Source: Chrysoporthe austroafricana (lineage: Eukaryota > Ascomycota > Sordariomycetes > Diaporthales > Cryphonectriaceae). Taken from it: a stretch of DNA of 64,000 nt. Positions 23,536 through 34,236 of this stretch are shown here, one piece after another. Under the pieces are notes generated by a model. That model was not told where the DNA came from and did no database searches. It saw nothing but the letters and a program-made list of their open reading frames with translations. The position numbers were made by a program, and so were the translations under genes. Location of the stretch: contig JYIP02000006.1 in NCBI GenBank assembly GCA_001051155.2, positions 620,001 to 684,000 of the forward strand, read 5' to 3'. Every line of letters begins with the position of its first letter. The first letter of the stretch is position 1.

Positions 23536-23955
23536 TCAGCACGAGCATTCTGTACGAGTTACACGTACATGAGCGGATGGGGAACAAAGAAGAATTACAA
23601 GAAGGGGAGGCCTACTGTATGCAGTGCAAGACCAGCAACAAGTGTGATCGCACGCCGTCAACTGCTCCGGTTGACCGTTGATGGCGTTAATCTCTATCCT
23701 CGGGCGGTCGAAAGTACACCAGCCCAGGTAGTTAGGCCCGTTTCCGCACCTGCAGCAAATCCAACGGCCGCCGAGGTTCGAGAAGAAGCAGAGCTCGTTG
23801 GTGCAGCTCGCGGTGCTATGCACAAGCATCGTGTATCTGGTACTCCTACAGGGAGTTGTCCAGCCCGTGTCTCGGTCGCATTCAGCAGCAACACAGTAGT
23901 CGTAGACCAGTGAGGTGTGGCGGCATGGGTGCCTTCTGGGATGTCCAACGCACAT
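23536..23955 (-). CDS. Cys-rich family protein, member 2
   Basis: The frame is open upstream to 24111, but I choose the ATG at 23955. It gives the family N-terminus M-C-x8-C-R-H-x7-C, and a TATA box (24094-24102) lies inside the longer version. The protein has 139 residues. The C-terminal module is W-I-C-C-R-C-G, then N-x4-C at the family spacing, a 21-residue gap (longest of the four), and C-D-H-T-C-C-W-S-C. The middle holds five further Cys. About 27 residues follow the last cluster, rich in Leu/Pro/Ser and then Cys. This tail has no counterpart in the paralogs and could reflect read-through past an unseen intron or a lost stop. The role is unknown; zinc binding is inferred from the spacing. 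Confidence 0.75.
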   Translation of the reverse strand: MCVGHPRRHPCRHTSLVYDYCVAAECDRDTGWTTPCRSTRYTMLVHSTASCTNELCFFSNLGGRWICCRCGNGPNYLGWCTFDRPRIEINAINGQPEQLTACDHTCCWSCTAYSRPPLLVILLCSPSAHVRVTRTECSC

Positions 23956-24093
23956 GTTGATCGAGGAAGTTGTCAATATGCAGTGCGTACCTGGTTTATT
24001 CTTGATTTTGACAGCGTACGGCCGGATCTTGTTGCCTTTAGATGTCAATCCAGAGGGCAGGTCGGCGATGTCTCTCGTCATCATTCTCGGGAA

Positions 24094-24102
24094 ATTTATA
24101 TA
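24094..24102 (-). promoter_or_regulatory. TATA box of Cys-rich member 2
   Basis: Read on the minus strand: TATATAAAT, 139 bp upstream of the chosen start codon at 23955. It supports the shorter protein start. Confidence 0.55.
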
Positions 24103-26189
24103 TCGAGACATCGGGAAAGCTCATCGAGGCTCTCTTGTCATGTCTTGCCCAATCTCAGATGTTATGCAGCCATTCACCAATGCCGCAATCGTCCATCTGC
24201 TTCTCAGGTTCCAGATCTCCGTCACATCCACTCTCCGGCGTCGAGCCTGACCTGAGATTCAGAGACACTCTGATTGGGCCCAGCCAAGGAACAATTGCCG
24301 ATAGACCATCTCGACAACGGAATTCAGCAGACCGTCGCTACAGCGTCGAAAGCGATTTGCACATGAGCGCCGGACGCCGCCGCCGTCACATTGATGTGCT
24401 GGGACGTAAAGACAGCTGGCCGCCGGGCGCATGGTCAGGAAACACAAGATCATTCTCAGATTTGGGTCTCGGATCCTAGCAGTGAAACCGATAACAGACA
24501 GCCAAGTCTACCGTGCAGATGGAGCCACCGCGTCAACATGGCGGCATCCAGATGCTGCACCTCACGACGCCTGGCTTACGCAGCATGTGTCTCGCAGGCC
24601 GCGATCCGGCAGTGCAGTACCTAGGCTAATCCGGGGTCAAATCCCGATATGTCAGAGGGTCCAGCGGAATTAGTCAAGGAGATCTTTCAGCAAATAACAT
24701 CGGGATCTGTGGCGAGGTTTGCTGTACAACACCGGGCGCGATCTTGCAGACGACGTTGATCCATCTCTTTCAGCCCTCGCGTTGTGATGTTACACTACAT
24801 ACATGTAACAAGTGCACATTCTGCAGTGCCTTGCCCGGCAGCCTGGTTGCTGATCATCTTGACCTCTCTCGGGCTACCACCAGCGTCTCCCATGCCTGGT
24901 CTCGCATCATATTGGGCAGCTCTGGACGAGGTCTCCTGCAGCCTGATCGCAGCTCTGGGGGAAAACCAAAGGAAAAAAGAAAGAAAAATTAAATAAAATA
25001 AATAAATAAGCAAACACCCGCTAGCTCTTGCGCACATCGGTGCCATATCTGCTGACTTGTATATAACGAAAGCCATTGTCTCTCCACCTTCGGGGACCAG
25101 GCACCTGGATTCCGAATGTCGTCGGTATTCTCTCCCTTGTCTGCTAGGGTGACACAGAGATCCAACGTTGCCTTTTCCCGACATAGCCCGGATATCTACG
25201 GTCAAGGTCGAGTTGCACATTCAGCTGCCTGTCATCGAGATTCCGAGCGCCGAGGGCGGTGTGGAAGACTGGGTGACAATGCAACGCTGGACAGACACGC
25301 AGGACAAGGCCGTCAGACTCAGTCCTCCTCTCGAGACTGGGATCAAGATTCGCTTTGTCGAAGGAGGGTGGGATAAGCCCATCTCGACCTCAACCTTGTG
25401 ATGATGATGGCAACCGAGTCAGAATCCCAGGTGTAGCCATCCCGAGCCTCCTGCGTGGTCAGCCACCACGCATGCAGCTTAGCTGCTTCTGGCATCCTGT
25501 ATGCGAGATCTCAACCTGCATAGGGATGCATCTTCCTGCAGATCCCGATCCTTTTCTGCATGTTCCCATAATTACTGCTCACCAGTCGACCAATCAGGGC
25601 TCGATGGCAGCCGCCTCTTCGTCCCGGTGTCTTGGGTCGAGGGTCTCCTGTGCGTCAGAGGAGCCGCAGGCACTCCTTTTTCTGTCTGGGTTCCTTTTGT
25701 GGAAACAAGGCTCCTTGTTTCCAGATCGCGGCCGAATCCGCAATAGGGCCTGTTTACGACTCATGATCTCTGACGAGGACGAGGGGCTTGCTCCTTTTCA
25801 AGACCCTCCCCTCCAAGCCATCCACACCATCGGGCCGCCACGAACAGCCACAAGATTCGAACATTCTGACAACAGGCGAATGTGTATAATTCTGTTCTGT
25901 TAATCGTACGATGATCATCGTATGGGCATCAACGCTAACATGCCTTGAGCTGTATCCAGTCTCAGCAACTACAGGTCTCCTCAGCTGGCCGTGATTCTCC
26001 ATATCTTCCGCCTCCACCAGACCAGCGTATCAAATATACCACCGAGAACCCTCTTGTGTTGAAACAGTTACCGTTATCTCGTGCCCACAGATATGCTGCC
26101 CATCTTCCAGTCCTAACAACAAGGGAATAAAATGCGGATGGCTCAGTGAAGACCAAGGGAAACCCAGCCTAGCTTGAATCCCGATAATA
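24103..26189. other. Intergenic between Cys-rich members 2 and 3
   Basis: This 2.1-kb stretch is the longest gap in the Cys-rich cluster. Several 75-180-codon frames occur on both strands, none with a recognisable domain. One minus-strand frame starting M-C at 25220 lies where a fifth member might be expected, but it lacks the CxH and W-x-CC-x-C motifs, so I do not call it. Confidence 0.45.
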
Positions 26190-26669
26190 TCACATCGGTC
26201 CGGCTGGCGTACACGTCTCGCAGCAGATATGCTCGCACCGCACCTGGGTCCCCTCGATGATCATGATGCAACTGCACCTCCCTTGCTCGTTCCAGCCCTT
26301 GCCGCACCAGCAACAGTTCCAGCAACGGTTGAGCGCCTCGAACGGACACTGCGGGAGGGGGCACTTGGGTAACAAAGGTGACAGGGCCGCTGTCGACGGG
26401 TCGCCCTCGAAGCTGGGCGGCAGGGGATAGGCAATTGCCTGAGTCGTGAGGTTATGGCAGGGTTTGCGCTTGGGTGCTGACTTGCTTTGCGATTTCCCCT
26501 TCTCCTTTGACGAGACGCGGCAGCTCTTCTTCCCGTTGTCTCTCTTCGTCTTCGAAGACGATCCTCCTGAATGGCCATGCCGCGAGCTACTTTCTGGCGC
26601 GTCGGCGCAGTAGACTACATCCGTCCGCACGTGCTCGCATGGCAGCGTGTAGGTGATTTGGTGACACAT
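26190..26669 (-). CDS. Cys-rich family protein, member 3, with basic linker
   Basis: A single exon encodes 159 residues. The N-terminal module is M-C-x8-C-E-H-x7-C. Next comes a Ser/Lys-rich linker (about 27-68) with runs such as S-S-S-K-T-K-R and K-E-K-G-K-S-Q-S-K, then an intermediate segment with paired C-P-L-P-Q-C. The C-terminal module is W-N-C-C-W-C-G, x3, N-x4-C, a 12-residue gap, and C-E-H-I-C-C-E-T-C, ending six residues later. The basic linker is unique to this member and could act as a nuclear-localisation or nucleic-acid-binding stretch (inference). There is no signal peptide. The family function is unknown. Confidence 0.78.
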   Translation of the reverse strand: MCHQITYTLPCEHVRTDVVYCADAPESSSRHGHSGGSSSKTKRDNGKKSCRVSSKEKGKSQSKSAPKRKPCHNLTTQAIAYPLPPSFEGDPSTAALSPLLPKCPLPQCPFEALNRCWNCCWCGKGWNEQGRCSCIMIIEGTQVRCEHICCETCTPAGPM

Positions 26670-27870
26670 GGCTTATTCTGCTAGAGAAAGACCGGCTTCT
26701 CTTGCTCTGTGAATCGAGGCCGGCGACTCTGTTCCTTGTGTCCCGAGATGGTGATAGGAGCTCAGTCGAGGATCCGCGGATCCTTCCCTTGAGTTCTCCA
26801 GCGGCAGCAGGGGCGTCTGTCAAGTCGTGTTAGGCTCAAATTTTCTGTAGGAAACGGCCAAGCTGAGCGGTGCTGACAGTGCTTAGAAACAGGAGATTAG
26901 TGATGATGCCCGGAATGCCTAGAAGCACGATGAGCCTTGTCGGTCAGGGGCCTTAAATACTGCGAAGGCCGTGGGGGATATGTGGTGGTCTATTAGGACG
27001 GAGCAGCCTCCTGGTCATCGGACAGGGAAAAAGTCAGCCTTCATGTCATTTTTTACGGGTGGTTGTCTGCTTACCTGGAAACCCATCATCATCAGGCCGG
27101 GCTCTAGGGGCTGTCGGCGGATTGACAAAAAGAAATAGGCAAGAGCTTTGCTGTATTTTGGCGTCTCATGTTGTCGATTGGCCAGGATAATTTGGAATTC
27201 CCCCCCTTCTGGTTGTCCACTATTGACAGTAACCGGCGACCCGACAGGCTGGGCCTGAGCTCATGCTTCTTCCTGTAGAAGAGGCTGCGAGCGGTATGCG
27301 GGTCATCGAGCGATATTCGCGGGTGATAGACGCCTCCGAGCAGGAAAAGGGGGCCACGGGGTCGGGTTTGTATGGTCCAAGTCTTACAAAGTTGCTTTCT
27401 GTCCACTTCTTCTTGCAGACTTTGCAGTCTAGCGCCCAAGGAAGTCTCATGGCTCCCAAAGCCTCACCGAATAGTCTGTTCGAAACCCCACCCAAGTCCA
27501 AGCCACTTGGCTATTCTCCTTCTCATAGGCATGCCGAAGGCTTCCTGTGGAGTTCCACAGACGGGTGCCTTTCAGCTGGTGTTGCTCGGCAAGTCCCATC
27601 CTATAATCTTGTTGCTTTTTCCGGCCCACCGGATCGAGCCAACACGATCAAGCCACCACGATCTCGCATGACTGATGCCGCGAAACATGCTGCTTGTTGA
27701 GATCCTGTGAATTTGGAGCAGATCGATGATGACTGGGAAACGTCATCAGGTGCTACAGACTTCAGCATTCAAATTAGTTATCTTTCGGAAGTACATCACC
27801 TCTGCTGCCGCATCGTGCGACCATTCCCCCTCGCTTCCGACGCCTCAAGCGCACAGAAGCCCTCGCATAG
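26670..27870. other. Intergenic between Cys-rich members 3 and 4
   Basis: No gene is supportable. A TATA-like site on the minus strand (TATTTAAGG, near 26950) is 280 bp from member 3 and may be its promoter. Short frames of 90-145 codons at 27100-27700 occur on both strands without signatures. Confidence 0.45.
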
Positions 27871-28317
27871 TCAACTATGGCCTTGGTCCTCGGGGTCGGC
27901 TTGGCCAAATGCTTCTGCTTCAGCCCCGGGCCTCAAATCCGGCTGGCAATTCTGGCAGCACTGGTGGTAGCATAGGGCATCCGGGCTCCTCCTCATCGGA
28001 TGGTGGCAGCACGGATATCGATTTCCACCGAAGCCACACTGGCAGCATATCCAGAGACCATTCAGTTCCTGCAGCCGACATCTGCCGAGGCTACAGTCTG
28101 GACTGGCCAGACACCCGCCACTGGCGCACGGGTTGTTGAAGTCGATGCCCGGGTTACCATTCTCTTGGTCGTGGTACGAGATGTTCTGGCAGGCGCGCTG
28201 AGTCTGGGAACTTTCGTCAAAGGTGGCCGCCGGACAATAGATGTAGTGTATGACGAACTCGATATCCCGGGTACACGGGTACATGTGGTGGTGGTGAAGG
28301 TAGTAGTAGGTGCACAT
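27871..28317 (-). CDS. Cys-rich family protein, member 4
   Basis: A single exon encodes 148 residues. The N-terminus starts Met-Cys like the paralogs, but the first spacing is 12 and the CxH position reads C-T-R, with a preceding run of four His. The C-terminal module is intact: W-I-C-C-Q-C-G, x3, N-x4-C, an 11-residue gap, and C-Y-H-Q-C-C-Q-N-C. The segment before it has C-A-S-G-G-C and C-S-L-G-R-C. A short acidic/Pro tail of about 20 residues follows. There is no signal peptide. It is the most divergent member at the N-terminus and the best preserved at the C-terminus, suggesting the C-terminal module is the constrained part. Confidence 0.75.
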   Translation of the reverse strand: MCTYYYLHHHHMYPCTRDIEFVIHYIYCPAATFDESSQTQRACQNISYHDQENGNPGIDFNNPCASGGCLASPDCSLGRCRLQELNGLWICCQCGFGGNRYPCCHHPMRRSPDALCYHQCCQNCQPDLRPGAEAEAFGQADPEDQGHS

Positions 28318-28372
28318 GGTGGGCGAGGTCAGGCCCAGATGGCGACAGAGGGTGGCTCAGGGTGGTATGCGA

Positions 28373-28382
28373 TGTTATAAAA
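28373..28382 (-). promoter_or_regulatory. TATA box of Cys-rich member 4
   Basis: Read on the minus strand: TTTTATAACA, 56 bp upstream of the start codon at 28317, implying a very short 5' leader. The ATG itself has a good CCCACC context. Confidence 0.45.
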
Positions 28383-31300
28383 CGGGTATGAGGCTGTTGT
28401 GCAAGCCCCTGCGGCTTTGGTGTGGTCTTGGCTGGAAGCTGCGAGGTTCCCGAAGATCGCTGGGCTGTGGGAGGAGGCTGATTCTCAGTGATGCACCCAA
28501 GGATTGTGGCTGACGATGTCGGGATAGCGGTAGCACAAAATTGACAACCAGGACTTTGTATAGTGGTAATTATGTTTGAGACTGAGGGGTGGTTGTGAGG
28601 TCCGGAGACTTAGAACGACGTTACGATTGCTTGCCTTGGGGACAAGGCACAACGTGGGTATCCGAGACAGGGGTGTATGCAGGGACAGAATATCTTGCAG
28701 CTATCAGATATGACCAATCGAGGGCCTGAGAGATGGCCGATGGAAGCACAGGTCGAGTTGATATATATCGTTCGGTCTCGTGACTTTTGGTGATCTCCAG
28801 ATGCTGACGATGGTGTGATTGGCGAGAAAATCATGAGAGCTGGTCCTAGCTCAATCTTGTGTGTTCGCTGAGGACCTTGGGCGACGGTCACCTGGAGGCC
28901 GTATTAGCAAAAATGTGGATTATATAGAATGCGATGACCCTGCTCTTAAGTTTCCACTTATCGTCAAGCTGAAAGTGTCATCTGTTGATGGTCATCGCTG
29001 CCCGTGGATCCACAATCGAAGAGGAACGGTGCCATGCCTCTTTATGTACGAGCACCAGCCTCGTATATAAGGGACCTCGCTTCAAGCAGAGCGCCCCAAG
29101 TCAATACTTCTTCTTCCCATCACACACCGGCTTATCCCGCTGCCCACCTTCCCACGGCGCCCGTGTCCCAGGACAAGCACGACAGAAAGCCCTCCCGCCA
29201 CCTGACCAGGCCTTTGGCAGCGCGTCAGTGTGTCTATTTGCAACAGCCTGAAGCCTAGCTGGAATAATGGACCGCCATGTCCAACAATAAGACGACGCAA
29301 AGGTGCCGCACGTGGCTTTCTCGTGGCCAGGATCGGTCCGCACATGGGAGGCGGAACAAAACGTGGCTCGAGAGCGCCGTGCGTATAGTGCTAGACACCT
29401 GGAGGGACACAGAATGTGAGACATGGGAGGTCAGGCATCATCAGGGATGATGGTGTGGGCGAATCTTGGGAGAAGAAAAGGTGCCTGAAAGTTGTGCTCG
29501 TAATCGAGATCCGGACACCGAGACTCGTCACCTGAGAAGCAATTTTCGACAAGTGGGAGGCCATCTCGACATCGAGACGCGTTGTCGAACGTGAAACTGG
29601 CCCAGAGTGGAAAGGTTGGGGGCAGGGAGGGCTGAACACGCGATGTGGCTTCAGCCACTGGGTAGCGGAACGCCTCTCTTGCACCCCTCGCCACTTCAGG
29701 AGCTGTCCTAGCGGAACGCAGCCCTAAGGCATACCGCGCATGCCAGGCTGAGTGGGGAGGTATGCAAGATCTCAGATCCAATCTCGACGTCGCCCGTAAG
29801 TGGTACGATATTTGGTCGAGCCGTCCCGAAATACCTCGGAAAAAGTATAGCGTCGAACGACGTGCCCCCCCCCCAACCCAACCCAGAAGTAAGAGCAGCT
29901 GCCCTGCCCGGCCTTTTAATTCTCTGATTGCTGAGCAATGGTCTGGCAAAGCACTACCGAACACGGAGCCATACTGTCTTGGATGACACACCGAGGCTCT
30001 TCGACGACACTTTTCAACTCGATCCTCTTCAGCATAGCCGTATTGAGTGAGATCCATATCCGTCTCGGTTGTAGATGCTCCGCCGTTCGGCCGGTGTCAC
30101 CTACCTATATACGACATCTGCGAGATTGTGAATGAGATGTCTTGTGAGCGCCAAACCTCAGACAGGTCACAGGTGCGACGGTCAAACGAAGCCACGGAAG
30201 CCAGCTGCGTCGATCAGAGGGTCCCCGAGAACGTGGGAGCCGTGAGGCTGACCGGAGTCTTGATTCCGACGGACAGAGGAATGGAAGATGTCAGATGTCC
30301 TCTGAGCGGTCTGGTTCAGGCGTTAAAAGATATTGGGTGTAGTGATTATCTGGGTGTCAGTCGATCATTGCAGATCCGCCCCAAGAAGCAAAAACTTTAT
30401 GCACCTTTGACAGGCGCGAGGCAGGGGCCAGCCCCTCAGGTAGGAGATTGACAGACTCGGAACCGTGAAGGCCCGAGTGCGAGAAGCAGAAATAATGGCC
30501 TAGAGTGGTTGGTGGCACCGTAAGCCGGCGTCGACCAAATGAAACAACCAGTAGGGATTCAGGTCTGGAACACAGCTCGTCCAGGGGTCGCGGGCCACAT
30601 AGAGGCAATGCCCGCCCCATATGATACCACTCAACGTCACCAGACAGCCATGAGGCGTGATTACACAGGTGATCTTTGACGTCCAGAACGTCGGGGTCGC
30701 ATCCACATGGAAGGCCGTGGAAGGTGTCCTCTCAGCCGCTTCGCGGCTAGAGCAATGTGAGCGTTTCCGCAAAGCTGCCCGGCACCCAACCCGGCAGAAT
30801 GGCTGCATGGCCTTACGCGAGAGTTGGTTGAGGAATTACTGGCGTCTGATTCGTTCAGATACGCTTTTGGCTTGAACCTGAAGACATGTTCTTTGAGTGG
30901 CTTGAAGCGGGTGGTGCACACCAACAGCTGAGCGACTCGGTAAGGCACCAATGTGCCATGGCCGTGTTTGCTCGCCTTGGACAAGACACTGCCCGGCCTC
31001 GAGACAAGCATCCATCTAGATACATGAGGACCACCAGGTGAACTCTAGGGGGCCTGTACGATCCTGACTTGTCTTTCTTGGATCACAGTGCTTCTCGCTG
31101 AATCGGTACCCAGCCGCCAGGCCCGGGTATGGACCTCAGGGACAGGCCATGTTGAGCGCTCTTCGCCGGGCATCCCGGGAGATGCTTCTCTGGCCGTAAG
31201 AGCTTTATGAAATGTCTCTGAAGAATAATACTGGACCCTCCGCAAAGATCTGCTCGTTGGGAAGTAGGCGTATGCGTTCTAGGAGGAAGAAGAAGAAGCA

Positions 31301-31903
31301 ACGGATAGGTCTCCGCTGGGGCCCACACGCGCGGCGCGATACAAAGTTCTCAGAGAATGCGGCGTCTCTTATGCTCCTCCGGACGCCCTGCCAGGCCACC
31401 TGCGGTTTGTGGTCAGTAGACGCTAAAGGGGGGTGCCGTGATCAGGACTGGCGCGTGACAACCCCAGGGCCCAACCCTGAAGGACACGCCGTGTCTACAG
31501 CGACAGCAGGAAGTCCAAAGCACCCATTATTCGTTCTCATGGGTCCAAGGTGCCGTTGAGGTCCAGAAACAATCAAAGTTCAGACTCGTCTTGATGACTT
31601 ACAAACCCAGACATGACCCTACGCCCAACCCAAAATGCCAACGAGAATGATAATCAACGCGTCACAATACCAACGACCATGCCGCCCCGTGCCTGAAGCG
31701 ACGCAAACGGCGGAGTAACACGGAACTTAAACATCGCTAGGTCCAGGAGGAGCGGGTGGAGTCGGACTTCGATCCGGCCTCGTTAGACCCTAGTAGAACA
31801 AGTTCGTGTCGGCCGTGTCAGCGCGATCGCTCGTTGAACCGCGGCAAGACCCGACACCTCCGTGTGTCTCGCTCCCCCGGCCCCCCCACGCCAACCACGT
31901 CCC
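28383..31903. other. Intergenic, no supportable gene
   Basis: This 3.5-kb region separates the Cys-rich cluster from the LysM gene. The longest frame (208 codons, minus, 29431-30057) has no family signature or biased codon use and overlaps other open frames. Another of 134 codons lies on the plus strand at 30047-30451. I see no tRNA or other RNA gene. Confidence 0.45.
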
Positions 31904-32536
31904 CTAGGTCTTGGGCGTGGCTGGAACACAGACCACGCCCCCCACCCTCAGAAGATCGCAGTTGATACCGTCATTGGCCTGCTTCAGCTTGTCCACGCCG
32001 ATATGGTGCATCTGCGCGATGTCCCAACACGACTCGCCCTGCTGGATGTGATGTGCGTGGCTCCCCGGGCCGCAGTGAGCGAGGGTCTTGGAGTTCGTCA
32101 TCCAGCCCAGGAACCAGAACAGGCCGACCAGGAACAGCGCCAGGATCATGAAGAAGTTGAGCAGCGGCATCAACTCGGCCCGCCAGTGCCTGGCCATGAT
32201 ATCGCCGCCCCACCCGCTGCGGGCTTGTTCCGCGCTCGCGTGTGTAGCGTGGCCCAGGAAGGGCACGGCAGCCTCGCTCTCATCATAACTCGGGGGCTGG
32301 TCGCCATGCTCGGCATCGCCGGACTCGACGTCGATGTTGGTGAGGTCTGATGGGGGCTTCGGGGCGCCGTTGGCGACCTTGGTCAGGCGGCCGTACCGGC
32401 AGCCTGGCGGGCCCTCCCAGAGACTGCCGTCCGTGTCGCGAAAGGTGTAGACTTCTGTGTCTGCGTCATATCCGACCCGGACCATGCCCTCGGGGAGGCG
32501 CTCCTCATCTGTATCGTAGTCGTAGCGGCGCGGCAT
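31904..32536 (-). CDS. LysM-domain protein with membrane anchor
   Basis: A single exon encodes 210 residues. I take the ATG at 32536: the longer frame upstream is low-complexity Pro/His/Ser sequence typical of an untranslated leader, whereas from M-P-R-R-Y-D-Y-D the protein looks structured. The N-terminal 120 residues are acidic, hydrophilic and likely cytosolic, with a D-G-S-L-W-E-G motif and a P-P-S-Y motif (81-84). A single membrane segment follows (122-146). The outer part has one LysM repeat (about 161-205), recognisable by I-Q-Q-G-E-S-C-W-D-I-A and C-V-P at its end. LysM domains bind chitin-type glycans by family. A type II single-pass topology with the LysM outside the cytosol is inferred. 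Fungal versions are annotated as CBM50 proteins of unknown role. Confidence 0.88.
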   Translation of the reverse strand: MPRRYDYDTDEERLPEGMVRVGYDADTEVYTFRDTDGSLWEGPPGCRYGRLTKVANGAPKPPSDLTNIDVESGDAEHGDQPPSYDESEAAVPFLGHATHASAEQARSGWGGDIMARHWRAELMPLLNFFMILALFLVGLFWFLGWMTNSKTLAHCGPGSHAHHIQQGESCWDIAQMHHIGVDKLKQANDGINCDLLRVGGVVCVPATPKT

Positions 32537-34236
32537 TGTGACCCTTACGAGCGCGGGCGCGTGCGCGTGTGTGTGCGTGATGACCGTATCCGGACGGACT
32601 GATGCCTCGACGGTCGGATGGCTCGAGCGTGTTGTGTTGTTTTGTGTAGAGAGCGGCAGAGAGCGGCAGGGAGCGGCAGGGAAGAGACACGTATGATGGT
32701 GATGTGATGATCCAGGTGTGGGGTGGGCTGGGTGGTTTGATGGGCAGATGGACAGAGGGACAGATGGACAAGATGGATGGATGTTGGGTGTTGGGTGTTG
32801 TTCGAGGAGGATGACGAGGATGACGGGCGGTTTCAACTGGGGGCAGGCGGGAGGGGCCACTGCGCCACACGGCCTATGCAGGGTCGCAGGCCCGCCCCTG
32901 GCGAATACTATATATGTACGTCTCGTGTTTTTGCGTCACTCTTCTCCTGCCGTGCATAAGTACATACATACATACACTTTGTAATCCGGATGGATATATA
33001 AGCATCCTGTCACGCGACACGGTTCAGATCGACCTGGCCATGCTCTTCTAAAGACTTCCCACCCGCCATCGAATATCGTCTGCCATCCACGGCGTTTCTA
33101 TCGCATAGCATGCCTTGTGTAGTCAGGCCCTCCAGCGAGAGCAGAGTGACTTACTTCTGCTTCTGGCCGTGCTGGCACCTCGAATGCACCTCTCCGGGCG
33201 TCTCCTACGGTGCTATCCTAGTATACATACATACCCGTTGATCAGACAACCTGTCCAGCACGCGTCCCTCAGAGCTGCCGCGAGAGGAGGCACTGGCTGC
33301 GAGGCGTGATGGTGCAGTGATCAGAACTCCTGGGCGAGAACTTGGGGGTTGTTCTCTATCTACGTACAGCATCTACTTACCGTACCATACCTGCCCCCAC
33401 AGTACATACGTACATACATACATACCTAGCATAGTATGTGCATAGTATGTGCATGGCAGGGCACCCGCCCCCCGTAGCACCCCAGTGGCACCGTACCTAG
33501 CTAGCACAGGGTGCGCCTGCAGCGTTAGGGCCTCGTTGGTACTGGCACTGGCTGCTAGAGTAAGCAGACATGAAGGACATCTCAAGCCATGCCTAGTTGG
33601 TATTAGCCCCTTGCGATGTCAGGTCTGGAGAGCATCATCCTGAGTCTTCCATTCTCGATAGACTTTCGAACCGCTCGAACCCACCAACGCGGGGGCAGAT
33701 CACACTGTCCGACAGGTCCTGTACATGCCCCCATGTTGGTCTGGCTTGGCTCAGGGGCTAGGGCGAGGACAGCCGGGACAGGAGATGCCTTAGTACGGGT
33801 ACTGGGTTAACTGGGGTGATGCTGGGACGGAAGGGGGGGGGCCACCAGACGGTGTCGACGGGCTTCTTATGGTACGGGTACGGGTACGGAGCAGTGCTCA
33901 GGGCATGTTTGCGTGGGCCGCCGTATCACGTGGGCCATCTCAAACGCAACAAGCTCGGGGCATCGATCGATTTTCGCAGGCAGGGTCGAGGGGCTGCTCC
34001 CCAGCGACAGCAATCGCCGAAGGATCAACCCACGCATCACCGAAGGATCGATCGCCACGCGCGCGGAAGCCTCCGACCACCGGCAGGTAGAGGCGACGAC
34101 CCTGGCAGACTGATTGAACCGCCCGGCGGATTGAGCTGCACTTGCGCTTGCGCTGCGCTGCGCCGCGCCGCGCTGCGCCGCGCTGCGCCCATCCGCCCAC
34201 CCTCCCTCTCTCTGCAGCAGGCGGGAGGCAGGCAGG
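32537..34236. promoter_or_regulatory. Divergent promoter region with microsatellites
   Basis: This 1.7-kb region lies between the LysM gene (minus) and the CCCH gene (plus). It contains ATGGACAG-like units (32745-32800), CATA microsatellites at about 32960-32980 and 33400-33430, a duplicated CATAGTATGTG (33430-33452), and a CGCTGCGC/CCGCG repeat at 34150-34192 directly before the CCCH start codon. No gene is supportable. Confidence 0.5.
34150..34192. repeat. CGCTG/CGCCG tandem repeat
   Basis: About eight 5-bp units alternate CGCTG and CGCCG, ending 44 bp before the start codon of the CCCH gene. They therefore lie in its leader and could form strong RNA structure. Confidence 0.85.

Noticed and set aside
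24620..24665. tRNA-like T-arm (GGGGTCAAATCCCG)
   Set aside because: No acceptor stem, D-arm or anticodon arm at the right distance.
24795..25220. Possible fifth Cys-rich family member starting Met-Cys
   Set aside because: It lacks the Cys-x-His and the W-x-C-C-x-C modules; only the first two residues agree.
29431..30057. 208-codon minus-strand frame
   Set aside because: No domain, no promoter signs, no codon bias; this length is possible by chance in this composition.
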